Source: Parapristionchus giblindavisi
Taxonomy: Eukaryota; Nematoda; Chromadorea; Rhabditida; Diplogasteridae
NCBI GenBank assembly: GCA_943737045.1
Contig: CALSFV010000130.1
Location: forward strand, 93,317-157,316
Length of the DNA: 64,000 nucleotides
Direction: 5' to 3'
Shown here: positions 31,839 to 42,559 of the stretch, in pieces
Layout: each line of letters begins with the position of its first letter
Position numbering within the stretch: position 1 is the stretch's first letter
Translations under genes and position numbers: made by a program
Notes under the pieces: generated by a model
The model's input: only the letters and a program-made list of their open reading frames with translations
The model's database searches: none
Told to the model about the DNA's origin: nothing

Positions 31839-34182
31839 ATGATGCGAGATATATTGATTTTTCCTACGTCTTTGACTTCAGAAGAGAAAGCATTCAAAGA
31901 AATACAGGATAAATTAAAAGCATTTGTGAGTTGATTACGGTAGTAATTGGTACTGTAGCTAGATGACTATTGTATTGATTGATTTGTAGAGAAAGAAGAT
32001 GGAAACAACGAATTCTACTATAAGTCGGAATGAAATAAAAGAAAAGGAAATCAAGAAAAGAAGTAAGTATCTTATTATGATAATGGTATAATATTGTCTA
32101 TTGGTTCCATTTGATATTTATTATTTTAGTATGCGGTAGCTCTTTTTTTATTATTGCTTACATTACCATATATAATGTATTGATTAGTTGTGATAATGAT
32201 TTGAGTTCTATTTCAGAAATTGAAGAAGCTCAATCAAATACTGAAGAATTAAGGAAGAAAATAGCATCGGGAGTGATTAAGATTAAGAAAGTATTGATGA
32301 TTATCGATTGATTGATCTAATGAATTATATTGTAGGTAGATGATAGTAATACATTCAAAAGAGCAAAAGGATTAGAGAAGAGATTATCAACTGATCGAAA
32401 AGATTCATTAAATAGTGATGATGGGGTAATATACCTTATTATCTAATATGTGTATAGTTCAATATATCGATTGTAGATCATTTCTCCTCTTGTATCACCA
32501 ACAATTCGTGATAGTCCTGTGAAGAAAGTTCATGAACCACGACCATCTCCTCAATTGTATATCACGCATGTCACCTAAGAATTGAGCAAAATCGACAGAT
32601 TTACTACACACTTTTGAGTTGATCCCCTCTTTTCTCCACGGTTTTCGATGGTCCTTGGGTAGGACATCCCTGAGCCAGAGTAGCAAGGATGGTAGATCAA
32701 GCGTCTCTCCAGGAGTTCACGTCAAAGTTCGTCGTTGAGGCTCCTTCCGATGCGATTTTCACGACTCACAGTAGAGCTATGAAAAAGTTTCCAACAGATG
32801 AAATGTGTATTTTCACGAGTACTTTCAGATAAATATGTGAAAATCCAACTTTTTGATTTTGTATTTCATAAGGAATCGATTTTGTTCCACAGTTCCGGGA
32901 CCTATTTTGTTTTGGGCTCAATCGATAGAGCTCGTCCACAGCTTTCATTTAAGACCCTGGGAGCCGAAATAAGTTGGCATTTGGCTGAATGACGGCCAAA
33001 AAACTGCATTTGAATGTTGGTAGATCACTAATAAAAGCCGCGCGTTGCTTTGATCTACTCGCAATTGACGTCTAATTGACAGGATTGTCCTGTAATATAC
33101 TGGAGAATGTGCTGACGATCAATCTGACGTCGAGTCGCTCACCCAAGTACGTTTTTTTCTCGCTGCAGCCAAATCTGCGAAATTAGTACATTCCGATGGT
33201 TCCTGGTACGGATTGGCCGATGAGTGCTGTAGATCTGAGAGAAAGTTCCATTTAGAGCTCTCTGGATCTCTGGCCAGGTGATTTATGCTTCTCGAAGAAG
33301 TGTTCTCGCTGGATTGAATCGACGTAACCATCTTTGATGCCCATCTACTGGGCGGAACTGGAAATTTCTCTCATATCTGCAGCATTCATCGGTCAATCCG
33401 TACCAGGAACCATCGGAATGGACCAATTTCGCTGGTTTTGGCTGCAGCGAGAACAAAACGAACTTGGGTGAGCCAATCAACGTCAGATTGATCGTCAGCA
33501 CATTCTCCAGTATATTGCAGGACAATCCTGTCAATTAGACGTCAATTGCGAGTAGATCAAAGCAACGCGCGGCTTTTATTAGTGATCTACCAACATTCAA
33601 ATGCAGTTTTTTGACCGTCATTCAGCCAAATGCCAACTTATTTCGGCTCCTAGGGTCTTAAATTAAAACTGTGGACGAGCTCTATCGATTGAGCCCAAAA
33701 CAAAATAGGTCCCGGAACTGTGGAACAAAATCTATTCCTTATGAAATACAAAATCAAAAAGTTGGATTTTCACATATTTATCTGAAAGTACTCGTGAAAA
33801 TACACATTTCATCTGTTGGAAACTTTTTCATAGCTCTACTGTGAGTCGTGAAAATCGCATCGGAAGGAGCCTCAACGACGAACTTTGACGTGAGCTCCTG
33901 AAGAGACGCTTGATCTACCATCCTTGCTACTCTGGCTCAGGGATGTCCTACCCAAGGACCATCGAAAACCGTGGAGAAAAGAGGGGGTCAACTCAAAAGT
34001 GTGTAGTGGAATCAGTCAATCCTTAGCTGACATGCGTGATATAAGGTTAGTTTATCCATTTATTGATTGATTCGTCTTTCATTTCTTCTTTCAGTGGATG
34101 TGCATTGACTGAACCTCTACTTGAAAGACTATTCAGTCCTTTTGGAACAGTGAGATCAATCGATATTGATTCAAGGAAAAGG
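31839..34182 (+). pseudogene. NELF-E copy interrupted by a fold-back element and 3'-truncated
   Basis: Exons 1-5 are open and in frame (ATG pair from 31839), including the six-base A/G run that is A7 in the 27.4-29.0 kb copy. A 1.48 kb fold-back is inserted in exon 5, in the codons for QLYI, a few bases before the splice donor. The first RRM exon (CALTEPLLERLFSPFGTVRS) follows at 34095-34182 and is open. After it the sequence diverges within a few bases of the next acceptor (about 34230), so the rest of the RRM and the C-terminus are missing. It differs from the other copies by a Ser-to-Pro change in the RRM. Confidence 0.8.
32562..34039. mobile_element. fold-back element C, TATA target duplication, inside a NELF-E exon
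   Basis: The ends TCACGCATGTCA and inverse are flanked by TATA (32558-32561, 34040-34043). The uninserted homologous exon at about 28270 reads GTATATACG with one TATA, confirming the duplication. The arms are inverted repeats of about 0.7 kb with a centre near 33300. Open frames in the arms mirror each other and match no known protein. Its ends differ from those of elements A and B, so it is a separate family. Confidence 0.88.
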
Positions 34183-34234
34183 TACGGTAATGATTGTATT
34201 GATTGAATCTATCAATAGATAATTATAGAACAGA

Positions 34235-35160
34235 AAAATAATAATAATTTTTCTAATAAAAACCTCTTTCATTTCTTCGATCTTTTTTTCTGAAATTTTC
34301 TCATCTTTTTTTTTTTTTCATTAAATTTTCAGAGTAAATTTTGTGACTATATATTGAAGTGAATAATATTTTATATGTGTTTTAAGGATCAGAATCGGTA
34401 ATTCAATTGTGTTCATCATATTTTCATCTTCATTTGATCTTATTTCCATTCAAATACCTCATTGCAAATTAGGAAAACACACCAATGTTGGGAAAAGTCG
34501 CCTCAGCATCTCTTTTGCCCCCGCTATTCCCATCTCTCTCGCATTATGATCATATTACCTTTTTTATCTCTCAATCTGTGCATTTTGAATACAACGACAA
34601 TTCTTTTTTCATCATTCCATTCAATACCTTATTTAAGATGTCAGTGTTATTGTTATAAATATTGTTATTACCATAATTATTATTCATTTTTTTACTTATA
34701 TTATAAACAAACTAGTCATATTTTCATTTGAGATAAACTTGTTGCATTGAAAAAGGAAAAATATTAGAGACTATTCCAATGATCTTTTCTAAATATTTTT
34801 TAAATACATAATGTATACTGTCACCTCAAATATGTGGCTATTTTCCGATCCTTGGACTATAGTTTTACATGAGGTTAGAACCTCGAATAAATGGCCTTGT
34901 ATGTATGAGACTAGACGGATTTTGGTGGACCTCTCTTATATACCGATTCTGGCTCCGCCCATATTACTTCGCGGGCTTGGACACCCACGATCTCGAATTC
35001 CGATTTTCCTGAGGTATAGGTCGGTGGTGATTTTGTTATATTTTGACATATTATTGTAGTTCATTTCTGATCACTTGACACTATAAAATCTAATATTAAC
35101 TGTTCGATTTTTTTTTATTTTGAGGAAATAAATAATTATCCTAGGTGCGTTTATATACAT
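34235..35160 (+). pseudogene. RXR locus remnant: 5' intron/exon 2 start joined to 3' flank
   Basis: 34300-34465 matches the end of RXR intron 1 and the start of exon 2 (GGATCAGAATCGGTAATTC). 34540-34765 matches the RXR 3' flank (42361-42575). 34770-35150 is colinear but more diverged with 44800-45180 beyond element B. All the DNA- and ligand-binding exons are missing. It lacks the 39213-40474 transposon and element B, so it provides empty sites for both. The dispersed GC-rich motif at 34935-34995 is part of this block. Confidence 0.7.
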
Positions 35161-36190
35161 AAATTAACTTTAATGGTAATGACAATTGTAATTTGGGTAA
35201 TGTACTTTGGTGTATTATTATCTTTTATCTTTTTTTCTATGTTGTATCTCTTGTATATTTTTCTTGTATCTTTTTTTCGGAGCTTTCTCTACTTATGCAG
35301 TGAATTACACTTCAACGGAAGTTTCCAGCCCTCAGATCATTTCACTTGTATCTATTGATGTTTTCAAATGAATCGGAATATCACCATTTTGAGGGAGTTT
35401 TAGTAGAAAAACAAGAGAAAACAAGTAAGCCTACTATATTTGAAGACGATAAAAAGGCGAGGAGACATGGAGGGATACCCGGTGAATTCACATACAAAAA
35501 AATTGTTAAATTCGGTCAAATCTGGGGTAAAACAACGCAAACAATTTGAACGGCCAATATTCATTATTCAAATCATAAAAAATGAGAACCAAAAGGGTCA
35601 CACGGGGTGCCCATTTTCACTAGGAGATTCTGCTGTACTATTGAGCCATCCAAAGCGAGTATGTGTCTTGCTTTAGTTAAGTATTAATTTTTTCTGCATG
35701 TATCATCATCGTGTTTTTGTTCTTCTGGCTTCCGAAGATTAATTATTTCGGTTTCAAACGGTACTTTTGTTATGTATATGCATACTAATTTCCATATCTA
35801 AATAATACTTCCATCCTTTGTCAATTTCAGAGAATGTCTGGTCGATCCATTCATTCTATTGACCGTATAAAATACACTTATTTATTTGGTACGAAAGTAC
35901 CCAGCCACTGCCACAACGTCTTTCCATGTTTAGATAGAGCGCACAAGTGAGATAGTAGGTAGATCAGAGAGAGCGAGGAAGGATGGGCGGAAAAGGTGGG
36001 GAGTTGATCGATAGTTATTTCTCTGTTTAGAAGCAAGTAGCAAGGCAATTATTCAAGTACATTTTATACTGACTATATTCCATTCTCGTCTATACTAGTG
36101 GTCACTCCCTAATTCTCTCTCTATCAATCGTCTGTATAATAAAGCTATAATAGTTTACTCCATCTACGTCCTCTACACTCACACGCCTAA
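35161..36190. other. about 1 kb with no supported gene
   Basis: Short overlapping open frames occur (for example 35346-35549 and 35440-35676) but have no splice context, recognisable motifs or second copy. T-rich runs and no clear inverted repeats. I see nothing that I can name. Confidence 0.5.
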
Positions 36191-36242
36191 GATATAACAA
36201 CTTTAATCATTGTTATAGTTGGGAGTGCGTCGCCCGGTCTCA

Positions 36243-36735
36243 ATGGCACCGGGTATGAACCATCTAGCTGCACGTCTTCTTCCCAAGGGGTCTTCTCCTT
36301 CCATAGTTCGTTCTCTCAGTTCTGCTCCTCCAGCTGTTGAGAAGAAACCAGAGAAGACTTCATTCGGTAGTCTAAAGGATGAAGATCGTATCTTTACCAA
36401 TCTTTATGGACGTCATGATTATCGTCTCAAGGGAGTCATAGAACACGGAGAAAGGTATATTTATTTAATCTAATGTATTAACGATAAGATCGGTGGATCA
36501 TCTGTGTCACTTACGCCTAAGTATATTATTTCATTCTTTTATACCATCTCATCCTTTCAAAACTATTATTTTCATTTGTATCAACTTTTAAACTCTTATT
36601 GTTGTTCTCTTTGGAATATCTATATAATAGTAAATGTTTAGGGAAGTGTGTGACGATGTTCTAATGGACTTCGATGCTCTTGTAGCTGCTCAATCGTGTC
36701 TAGGAACTACTGCCATCGTCATGAACAAACAAGTA
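36243..36735 (+). pseudogene. nuo-1: NDUFV1 fragment (N-terminal exon plus one internal exon)
   Basis: The ATG at 36243 opens [18 protein letters not shown] and runs to [11 protein letters not shown], more diverged from the intact gene (58297) than the copy at 14280. After about 190 bp it jumps to the [16 protein letters not shown] exon, so the flavin and NADH binding exons are missing as in the 12.8-14.3 kb copy. The iron-sulphur and C-terminal exons are also absent. Downstream to 37100 it is colinear with the inverse of 12540-12800, so both truncated copies descend from one deleted ancestor. Confidence 0.82.
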
Positions 36736-37197
36736 TATTTATCTATTCATTTCATTTTATTCATCACTTTTAAATATAATTAATCACAAATTAAATATAT
36801 TTAACGCTGTGCTCTTCATAATCGATAATTCTATTCTTTCACTATATGTTATAGAAATTGATTCCTAACAAATCTGCTAAAATAAACCGAAAAAATATAA
36901 TTATATCCATTTTTATCACTTTGAATTTTTTGTTTAATACGAACAATGTTGTGTTCTTAATAATTCTTACAGTTTGATTTTGCAAAACTCAAAATTGTTT
37001 AAACAATAATAATTGGAGATTCTCACCACTCCTCTTTGTACTCCATTGCAGTTCCACAAACGATACTGTTCGACTAATGCTCAGGTTGCTTTTTTTCGCA
37101 ATTGTTCAAATAAAAAAAATATTTGTATGACTGATTTTCGTTTTATATTCGAGGAATTATTCATAGTAATGCTCTTATTATTTAGGACAAGTCAAAA

Positions 37198-38018
37198 ATG
37201 AGCCAGGATTTTAAGGAATTATTAAAATCTTTTGATGATATGTCTAAACAAAAATACGACTCGATGGTACGCTATTATAATTATATATACTCATGGGGCT
37301 AAATATTTATGTTGTAGATGGAATTATTAAAATCTTTTGATGATAATGAGAAACAACGATACGACTCACTGGTACGATATTATAATTATAATCAAATTTG
37401 CCGAAATATTTATGTTTTATAATTAAAGTACACCATATATTGATTTTGTGACTTTTAGAGAGCTGATATTGTATTTCATTTTCGCATTCGAATCGTATTG
37501 TCACTACTCGTCATAGCCGTATTCCTAACCATAACACCGATGCCTTGTGAAGAGAGCGCATCTCGAGGTATGGCATATAATTTATTTTTTTTACATTTTG
37601 TGGATTGCACTTCGATCTCTACTTGCACACAGAAAAATAAGTGTTATCCACGGAGCATAAGTCCTCAAAAGTGTTATATTTGAGCTCAAAAAGTGTTAAA
37701 TATAACACTTTTTAGGTCTTATGCTCCGTGGATAACACTTATTTTTCTGTGTGTGTATTCATATCTATTATGTCTATGTCTCATTGTATTATATACAATT
37801 CATTCCTTTCATTCAATGTCAAATGTAAAATAAGTGAGTAATTGTAATATGAGAGTAAAGAGAATACAAGAGAAGAGTGTCCATTATAATACTCATCATC
37901 TTCAATCTCAAACTTGAATGTCTTGGCTCATCAAATTTCTAAATCTTAATAATTATTTATTATAATTACAGCAAATCGTAAAGAAAGAAGGAAGTCGTCA
38001 ATGGATAATGATGATTGA
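37198..38018 (+). CDS. small single-pass membrane protein with repeated helical exons; unknown function
   Basis: Four exons (37198-37266, 37318-37371, 37459-37567, 37972-38018) join in frame to 92 residues. Exons 1 and 2 are a tandem duplication: each encodes ELLKSFDDxxKQxYDS, likely amphipathic helix. Exon 3 carries a membrane segment (RIVLSLLVIAVFLTITPMP). Exon 4 is a basic-acidic tail (ANRKERRKSSMDNDD). The start follows an ATTATTTAG acceptor, consistent with trans-splicing. Exon 4 and its preceding intron are homologous to the end of the NELF-E locus (27402-27660), so the last exon was captured from, or is shared with, NELF-E. Intron 3 contains a 128 bp MITE. A paralogue lies at 12179-12401. 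No family recognised; the gene model is inferred. Confidence 0.5.
37626..37753. mobile_element. hairpin MITE in intron 3 of the small membrane protein gene
   Basis: The two ends CACACAGAAAAATAAGTGTT are perfect inverted repeats for 36 bp and continue imperfectly to the centre, so almost the whole element folds into one hairpin. The homologous NELF-E 3' region lacks it: CTCTACTTG and TATTCATATC are contiguous there (near 27660), giving an empty site and a TG duplication. Confidence 0.8.
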
Positions 38019-38283
38019 TTCATTATATTTATATATATTTATGTATTTATCATCATTAAAATGTTTCATCAAATAAAAAAACGATTGAGATGAATAATAT
38101 GTACTGTATATATCTAATTCTTGTATAAAGTGATCTCTTTCTCTTCACTTGTACTATTATAAATCTAAGAAGAAGTCGTCCTTGAATATGAATAGTAGAT
38201 GGTATTTCTATTCCCTCAAGGGAGACATAGAGATCTCCTCTCTCGTACTATCTTATATTTCTCATCTCGAGAGTCGTCCATGT

Positions 38284-38376
38284 AGATGACCTTGTCTCTC
38301 CCTCTCCCTCCCTTCCCCTCCCTCTCCCTCTCTCTCTCCCTCTCCTTCTCCCTCTCTTCTCCCTCTCCCTCAGTCT
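38284..38376. repeat. CT-rich (polypyrimidine) tract upstream of RXR
   Basis: About 90 bases almost purely C and T (CCCTCTCCCT-type repeats) some 60-150 bp upstream of the RXR ATG. Such mirror-like purine/pyrimidine tracts can form triplex DNA or bind GAGA-type factors in animal promoters. The assignment to RXR regulation is inferred from position only. Confidence 0.7.
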
Positions 38377-38438
38377 CTGCCAGTAGCATAGGATAGTCTG
38401 GAATGGCTTAGTCATCAACTTAGATCTTCTTATTTATA

Positions 38439-41400
38439 ATGAGTAATAATGATATATCTTCATTTCTTTATCCTCAACAACAATGGAATGGTATGTTTAT
38501 TATACATTCTTTCTTTCATTCATATTATCTATTTTTACACTACGAATTTTTGTATAGATTTTGATAAGGTCGATTTTCCAAAATACTTATTGAAATGGTT
38601 CATAAATAAATGTAGTCATATAACCCATGTGAGAGTGAGAGAGTAACTCTTCTTCTTCTCTTCTTTAATGTAGTTGAATCTATCTTTATCTCTACTCCTA
38701 CTCTACCATACACAGACTGGCACGGAAATGTATTGACATTACAATTGTTACTATCTTATCTTCTTACTTTGTATACTATTCAGTCATTCCATCATTCATC
38801 TCATATCTCTATGAATTATTTACAAATTTAATGAATCGTTTTATATATTTTAAGTTGTTTTGTTATTTTCCATGTAGATCTTTATGCCTCTGATTGAATA
38901 GATATGTGATAGGGAATGAAATAGTTTGATTGTATAGATGAATGAAGTATATAACAACTACTGACTAGACAGTAAAGGTCATAATAGTACCAGTCTGTAC
39001 TCTATCTATTCATTCTCTATTCAATTGTATCTTCTCTTCTCTCACTTCATACCATTCACTCTCAAGTACATTCTATCATTCAAAAATCATTTCTTTCTCA
39101 TCAAAACATCTGATTTATCCCCATTTTTTTCTAAAAAAAATTTGATCTTCAGAATTTTTTCATTTCTAATTAAAAGATTTCAGAAGTTTTACAGAATGCA
39201 TTTTCTGACCATCAGCCGCCGTACCAAATAGGTCGACCCTAAAATCTGTCTCCCCTCTCTGAGTCAATCGATAAGTGAGATAGGAAGGCCTTTATTTGTA
39301 GTCGACATGATAGCGGAAATAGATCAAACAGGGAAGTGGCACAAAAATGATCGATGAGCGATTGAACAGGAATCATGGGATAATGAAAATTTTTTTAAAA
39401 AAATTAAAACAAGTGATGAACAAAATGCAGTAAATGGAGGAAATGAAGATTAATTAGATGAGAGAACTAAATAGTGAATTTTTGAAAAGAAAAAAATCGA
39501 ATATGAGTAATGTTATGAAAATGTTCCAAATGATATGAAGCTCAATAAAGATAGCGAAAAAAAGGTGATATGAAAAGGAAGGGGAAGGGGGATTCAACAA
39601 TACCTATGAGAGTTTCGTTAATACAAAACAATGATAATAGTCGATGAACACAATATCAATAATGAATACTTCAAAAATCATTCTCCATCCATCCATCCAT
39701 GAAAAAGATCCATCTAATCATTTTTGCTGGTTCATCTTCCATTCTTCTACCGTTGTCCTTGAACCAACGTACAAACGAGTCTAGAAATTTAAATAATTAT
39801 AAATAAATAAGTAAAATGAAAAATATTGATGATTAATAATTACCGTACCTTTAATTCTTCATTCATCAATGTTCAATTGTCGAGAAGCATCGAAGGTAGT
39901 GCACGTAAAAGATCCTTAAATTACATTAAATTAAATTAAATAATCGGTGAAATGAACGATGAACGATCGTGAAAAGGTAAAGAACAATGGACTATAGTAT
40001 CGATTCATACAAAATGTAATTTGAAACAATTAAACAAAACAATTACACATAACAATAATCTAAACAATAGCATAAAAGGAGCGGAGACTTGCGGGATGAC
40101 AATGTGGAGTTACAGTATATTACATTGTGTCACGCTCAGTCAACCGGGTCAACTCTAAATATCTCGACCATAAAATCACTCGTGCGGTGTTTTGAAAAAT
40201 TATGGGTGACATAGAGAGAAATAGTGTGCTAAAGAAGAGACGCAGACAGACAGATTTTTGAGGCGCTCGGAATAGCCTCAATTTCTCGTCTACCCTATTC
40301 CCTCTTGTGATCTCTCACTTTCTTTCCCTCTCTACCTCACCCCCATTTCTGTCTCTCGACTTGACAGGAATTACAGTCGAGATGAGCCCCAAAAGAGAGC
40401 CGATTCCCATTGAAAAAAAGAGAGAAATTATGGTCGACCTCTTGATCTACCACTCCTATTTGGTACGGCGGCTGACCATACTTTGAAGTGAGTAATATTT
40501 TATCTTTGATTTAAGGATCAGAATCGGTAATTCCATCATGTTCATCATCTTCTTCATCTTCATATGATCTTACTCATTTATCCATTCCAATACCTCATTT
40601 TACTCCTTCTCATTTCTCATCATCTTCTCAATCAATGAATACTCATACATTCTTCTCAAGGTATTATAATATAGATATATTCTAATAATATATTGAATTA
40701 AGTGAGGGAACTTCTCATTCTGATACATCTTCTTCTGATTCAATTAAACATAAGATTCTATGTATGATATGTGGAGATAGAGCGAGTGGCAAACATTATG
40801 GAGTTAGTAGGTACTATTTATTCATTTATATTGATAATATCTCTAATTATGATATCGTCTAATAATTATTCAATTCATTTCAGTTGTGAAGGTTGTAAAG
40901 GATTCTTCAAGAGAACAGTGAGGAAAGATCTATCATATTCATGTAGACATCAACGAAATTGTGTTATTGATAAAAGGTATACATTTATGATTAGTAAGAT
41001 TCATTAACAACAGTTTACTATTATATCAATTCAGACAACGAAATCGTTGTCAACATTGTCGTTATCGTAAATGTACAGAAATGGGAATGAAAAGAGATGC
41101 AGTGCAAGAGGTACTGTAACTATCAATCAATAGAAGGTAATATTCCATTCAGGAAAGACAATCTGATAAAGGAAAAATTAAGACTGTAACTATTCCTGTA
41201 GTACAAAAGAATTGCATAGTAAAGAAAGAAGGACGAGTTAGTTTGAATAATTAATCTGCTTAATTTTAATATAAATATATTTAGTTATCATCTAATCAAT
41301 ATTGTATTCGTTTGCAACAATGGACTTTATCTATCCCTTCATTTTATTCTCTTCCTTCTCATATACAATCTACACTACTTCATTACGGTACACTATATCT

Positions 41401-42345
41401 TATTGTATTGAAAGATCAAAGATCAATCTTAAGATCAAAGATCAATCTTAAGATCAAAGATCAATCTTAAGATCAAAGATCAATCTTAAGATCAAAGATC
41501 AATCTTAAGATCAAAGATCAATCTTAAGATCAAAGATCAATCTTAAGATCAAAGATCAATCTTAAGATCAAAGATCAATCTTAAGATCAAAGATCAATCT
41601 TAAGATCAAAGATCAATCTTAAGATCAAAGATCAATCTTAGGTTGGACTGAATTGATCTTATTTGAAATGATATATCGATCGGATTACGATAGTGTATGG
41701 ATACATGAAGATGAGAAATGGACTAGAAATGAAGCAGAGGTTTAATTGGAAATCATAATTAATCAATAATTCATTAATAAATTCAGAATGAACTACTAGT
41801 GGATATCTTTGATTCGATTTGTTCATTATCTCGAAAGATTCGTGAAATGAGATTAGATGAAATAGAATATGAATCTATTCGATTGATTTTGTTATTCAAT
41901 GCAGGTACCATTCATTACAATAATCATCTCTAATTTAAATTTCTTCAGAGATATCTTCACTTGAAATGAGGAGTGAAATAGAAATAAATAGAGATAAAAT
42001 TATTTCTGACCTTATTCAACATATAAAACATAATTATCCTAATGAAGTAAGTTTCTTATATTCGATATACATATTTATGTATTATATAGTTCGTTTTACA
42101 TCATTGAGTATTAAAGAACATTATTGAATCGAACTATTATTCAATTTAAGACGAATCGATTATGTCAAATTCTGCTTCGTCTACCATCAATTCGTTATCT
42201 ATCATCTCGTATTCGATTGAAAGGAATATTTATTCCTCATCCTCCTTCTATTAATGATCTTATATTTAATTTAACATCTCAATCAAATCCATACATTCAT
42301 AATCAAATAGTTCATCATAATAATTATAGTATATATTCATTATAA
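38439..42345 (+). CDS. retinoid X receptor / ultraspiracle-type nuclear receptor (NR2B)
   Basis: Eleven exons join in frame to about 389 residues. A/B domain: [18 protein letters not shown] then a serine-rich stretch. The DNA-binding domain (about 86-152) has [16 protein letters not shown]-box CEGCKG, and [12 protein letters not shown], the signature of RXR/USP. The linker is basic. The ligand-binding domain (about 205-350) has recognisable RXR helices, including [36 protein letters not shown] and [12 protein letters not shown]. The usual AF-2 helix is not visible; the tail instead ends [11 protein letters not shown] and further low-complexity residues. Intron 1 (38491-40515) contains a 1.26 kb transposon. 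The intron between exons 7 and 8 is almost entirely a 19 bp minisatellite that supplies the acceptor. Family role: obligate partner of other nuclear receptors, such as the ecdysone receptor. Confidence 0.9.
39213..40474. mobile_element. non-autonomous DNA transposon with 20 bp inverted ends in RXR intron 1
   Basis: The ends CAGCCGCCGTACCAAATAGG and exact inverse are flanked by ACCAT (39208-39212, 40475-40479), a 5 bp target duplication. The paralogous empty site in the RXR remnant at about 34340-34360 reads TGACTATATATTGAAG, aligning with TGACCATACTTTGAAG after removing the element and one ACCAT. There is no transposase frame inside. Superfamily unclear; a 5 bp duplication would fit Transib-like elements, among others. 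Confidence 0.88.
41408..41641. repeat. 19 bp minisatellite, about 12 units, filling an RXR intron
   Basis: The unit AAGATCAAAGATCAATCTT repeats perfectly from about 41410 to the 3' splice site; the final unit's AATCTTAG provides the acceptor at 41641. Each unit contains AGATCAAAG, the core of a TCF/LEF (POP-1) site, and the hexamer AGATCA repeated with one base between, one substitution from the AGGTCA DR1 element bound by RXR. Single copies of AGATCAAAGATCAA-like sequence occur elsewhere (for example 5334-5350 and 9956-9972). Confidence 0.95.
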
Positions 42346-42559
42346 TTCATTCAATTCGTGGTATGATCATATTCCCTTTGTCTTTTATCTCTCAATCTGT
42401 GCATTTTGAATACAACGACGGTTCTTCTTCATCATTTCAATCAATACCTCACTTAAAATGTCATTGTTATTATTATTAGTTTTAGTTTTATTATTCATTC
42501 TCTTACATATTATAAATAGACTGGTCATCTTTTCATTTGAGATGAATTTCTTCAATTAA

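Noticed and set aside
33119..33534. Open frames in fold-back element C that look related to each other
   Set aside because: They are inverted copies of the same arm DNA, not two genes; no transposase motif.
36203..36400. Antisense frames opposite the NDUFV1 first exon (also at 14126-14311 and 58143-58337)
   Set aside because: Mirror shadows of the coding exon; no splice or promoter context.
41408..41641. Regular repeats resembling a CRISPR array
   Set aside because: Units are contiguous 19 bp without unique spacers and lie in a eukaryotic intron; it is a minisatellite.
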